Positions 5,264 through 7,479 of a stretch of DNA of 7,479 bases are shown piece after piece. The notes beneath the pieces were generated by a model that was given only the letters and a program-made list of their open reading frames with translations, did no database searches and was not told the origin of the DNA. Position 1 is the stretch's first letter, and the number at the start of each line of letters is the position of its first letter. The position numbers and the translations under genes are program-made. Source of the stretch: a bacterium (GTDB lineage: Bacteria; SZUA-79; Acidulodesulfobacterales; Acidulodesulfobacteraceae); contig JAKACI010000048.1 of the NCBI GenBank assembly GCA_021821565.1, positions 1,192 through 8,670 of the forward strand, written 5' to 3'.

Positions 5264-7479
5264 TTAGCCGACTACTCTGTTTCTTCCCAATTCTTTTGCC
5301 CTGTAAAGATTTTCATCCGCAGATCTTAAAATACCGTTTAAAAGCGCCTCTGCGTCATAAGCGTTATCTATAACTTTTAGCTCAAGCAAATATTCTGCCG
5401 ATGAAACACCGACAGATATCGTAATGTTTATGTGAATATCATTTTCAAAAACATAAACCTTATTTTTGAAATAACCTCTGAGTTTTTCCATAATATTTAT
5501 CGCATTTTGTTTGCCGGTATCCGGAAGTATTATAACAAATTCATCCCCGCCATATCTTGTAATAATATCCTGCTGCCTCATTAAAACATTTTTTAAATCT
5601 TTGGCAAATTTCACTAACATATCGTCGCCGATTTGATGACCATAACTATCGTTTATGTTTTTAAATTTATCTATGTCCACGATTGCCATAGAAAAACCGG
5701 TTGAATTTCTGTATGCCCTTGCTATTTCCATCTTAGCAAACTCATACATATATCTTCTATTATAAACCCCGGTTAACGGGTCGGTAATGGCAAGCTCTTT
5801 GTTTGTTTTAATCAATATTAATTTTGCGAAAACAGGCGATGCTATATTTATTATCTCTTTTATAAAACCGTTTATTTCATCCGTAAAGAAATCTTTATCT
5901 TTCGAGTCAATAGAAACCGTTCCGACAATTTCATTGCTAACTTTAAGCGAAAAGCAGGTATAACTGCCATCGCTGCCCTTAAATTCACAATCGTTAACCA
6001 TCATATCTATATCTATTTTGCCATTTTTTAAAAGCTTACAATTAGGAAGATAATCGTCATAATTAATATTATTCGTATTGATGATAATTTTGCCCGACAG
6101 CATAGTATCATCCGTTTCTTCATCTTTTATTGCGCATATTAAAGATGTTACGGTTTGTTTGTTAACGGTATCGAATATATTTATATGAAGCGAACTTACG
6201 GCGCCCCCTTTTTCATTTTTCACTAAATATAAACCCTGCGCAAATATTTTTAAAGCATATTCTAATGTAAAAACAGTGGATAATTGATTCGCGAGGTCAT
6301 ATAACAAATTAAGCTTATTGTTCATCTTTTTAAGAGTTTTTATATAATTCTCCGAATCGGTAATATTCTCAAATATAAGTAGCCTTATAACTTTATTGTC
6401 TTTCGTTAAAAATAGATTTGACTTCATATTTAATATAATTCCGCTTTTAAGATTGATTTTCACGCTTTCGATTGTAGTTGCATACATGTTCGATATATAC
6501 CCCTGCAATATATCGTCGGCAAACGTCTCATCCTCAAATTGGACCTTGATACTTTCAAAAAACTCATTTAAACTTGTATGGGTTAGAAACTTATCTATAT
6601 TAAAAACCTGCGCAAAATAATCGTTATAAATGTTAACGGTTTTATTCGTTAAATCGATGGAAACAACCCCGAATGCAACCATTTTATTTATCAAATTTTC
6701 CCTATTCTCCAATAAGTTGAGTAATGTTTCAAGGTTTTCAAAAAGAATATTGACCTCGTTATACGACGCAAAAAGATTTATTCCGTCTTTGAAAAAATTT
6801 ATATCATCGCTGCTAAAGATTTTTCTCCTGTTTTTAACGCCTGTTATAGCCAGATATTTTATATCCTTAGGCCCTTCAAAAGCATAAATAATTATATCCC
6901 TGACCACCATATTTTTAAAAATCTCTGTCGCAAATTCATCGTTCTGGTAATCATAAGCATCAAGCATATTATTTGTAATTCTTTTTTGAACAAATGCGGT
7001 AGGTACCGGGGCTATGGAACTCACGCCTATGTTATCGCCCCACCCTTTAGAAAACACGGCATCTTTTATTTCATTTTTTGCACTATCATATATTATAAAT
7101 TCAACAAAATCGGTTTCCAGATTGCCTTCCAGATTGTTTAAAAATTCCTTTTTATCAAATATTGCAAGTAAGCTTTGCTGATTTTCAACATCCTTTTTAT
7201 TCTTTGTAATAATGGAAACCATTATGCTTTCAGCCATTTCGGACAAGATTAGCGACCTTTTAAATTTTTTTAAATAAGTCAATACATAAGCAACATAATT
7301 CGTCAAGTTAAAAATGGCACCTGCTTTAATGCTGTCAAAGGCATCTTTTTTAGCAGAATAAACAGCTAAAATACCGATTAAATCCGTGCCGCAAATTATT
7401 GGAAATGCCCCCAAAGATAAAAATTTATATTCTACAAGTCTTTCTTTATATAATGGAACTGTTAAATCAGTTTCAACAT
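5264..7479 (-). CDS. Multi-sensor diguanylate cyclase (GAF-GAF-PAS-GAF-GGDEF), 5' end outside window
   Basis: The protein makes c-di-GMP from two GTP. The frame stays open to the window edge, giving 737 visible residues. The TTG at 7414 is internal: 21 in-frame residues precede it and continue the same GAF fold, so it is not the start. Residues below count from that TTG. Domains: end of a GAF (to about 48; GAFPIICGTDLIGILAVYS), helical linker, GAF-like (about 80-220), PAS-like (about 238-355), GAF-like (about 365-530) and GGDEF (540-716). The GGDEF domain has DPLTGVYNRR (545-554), DIDKFKNIND (580-589), an intact GGDEF motif (622-626), and RQQD (613-616) five residues before it, the inhibitory I-site that binds c-di-GMP. 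The third GAF carries C458 and C475 around a LLKNGK segment, recalling the paired-Cys pattern of some cyclase-linked GAF domains. No membrane segment or EAL domain is visible, so it is probably cytosolic. The GAF/PAS ligands are unknown. Confidence 0.92.
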   Translation of the reverse strand, partial: VETDLTVPLYKERLVEYKFLSLGAFPIICGTDLIGILAVYSAKKDAFDSIKAGAIFNLTNYVAYVLTYLKKFKRSLILSEMAESIMVSIITKNKKDVENQQSLLAIFDKKEFLNNLEGNLETDFVEFIIYDSAKNEIKDAVFSKGWGDNIGVSSIAPVPTAFVQKRITNNMLDAYDYQNDEFATEIFKNMVVRDIIIYAFEGPKDIKYLAITGVKNRRKIFSSDDINFFKDGINLFASYNEVNILFENLETLLNLLENRENLINKMVAFGVVSIDLTNKTVNIYNDYFAQVFNIDKFLTHTSLNEFFESIKVQFEDETFADDILQGYISNMYATTIESVKINLKSGIILNMKSNLFLTKDNKVIRLLIFENITDSENYIKTLKKMNNKLNLLYDLANQLSTVFTLEYALKIFAQGLYLVKNEKGGAVSSLHINIFDTVNKQTVTSLICAIKDEETDDTMLSGKIIINTNNINYDDYLPNCKLLKNGKIDIDMMVNDCEFKGSDGSYTCFSLKVSNEIVGTVSIDSKDKDFFTDEINGFIKEIINIASPVFAKLILIKTNKELAITDPLTGVYNRRYMYEFAKMEIARAYRNSTGFSMAIVDIDKFKNINDSYGHQIGDDMLVKFAKDLKNVLMRQQDIITRYGGDEFVIILPDTGKQNAINIMEKLRGYFKNKVYVFENDIHINITISVGVSSAEYLLELKVIDNAYDAEALLNGILRSADENLYRAKELGRNRVVG

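Noticed and set aside
6396..6887. Two plus-strand reading frames of 74 and 85 codons inside the cyclase
   Set aside because: Both are antisense to well-supported PAS/GAF coding sequence and resemble no known protein.
7315..7329. Possible sigma-54 promoter, TGGCAC with TTAA five bases later
   Set aside because: It lies antisense within the cyclase coding region, and the -12 element lacks the required GC.
5264..7414. TTG at 7414 as the start of the cyclase
   Set aside because: Twenty-one in-frame codons up to the window edge continue the GAF domain and no stop intervenes; the real start is outside.

Overview
The window is about 7.5 kb of AT-rich DNA, roughly 30% GC by eye. It looks like an ordinary chromosomal segment of a Gram-negative bacterium: Ile is often ATA, and intergenic DNA is almost pure A/T. 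An NtrC-type sigma-54 activator, a molybdenum-cofactor gene and a multi-sensor diguanylate cyclase would suit a low-GC proteobacterium, for example an uncultured deltaproteobacterium-like lineage. That placement is a guess. I saw no RNA gene, CRISPR array, prophage or complete mobile element.

Layout, plus strand: a LysM-repeat protein open at the left edge (1-675), then moeA (701-1918), then an NtrC-like response regulator (1962-3419). These meet, convergently, three minus-strand genes. Reading right to left, these are a GAF/GAF/PAS/GAF-like/GGDEF diguanylate cyclase open at the right edge (5264-7479), a cation diffusion facilitator (4134-5024) and a small K/E-rich helical protein of unknown function (3525-4076). 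The 239-bp gap between the cyclase and the transporter holds the best promoter in the window, an inverted repeat just upstream of it, and two tandem 20-bp repeats that may be a relic of a mobile-element end. The convergent gap at 3420-3524 holds only an A/T hairpin.

How the genes work together: the LysM protein probably binds peptidoglycan. MoeA inserts molybdenum into molybdopterin. The response regulator should activate sigma-54 promoters when phosphorylated by a kinase that is not in this window. The cyclase should make c-di-GMP under control of cytosolic sensor domains and has an intact product-inhibition site. The transporter has the N-D/D-D metal-site pattern associated with manganese exporters of the CDF family. 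No pathway clearly ties all six genes together. The transporter and the small protein are probably co-transcribed.

I found no convincing new multi-gene system. The points most worth following are the transporter with its promoter and palindromic array, the recently duplicated LysM module, the 20-bp tandem repeats, and the unrecognised helical protein next to the transporter.
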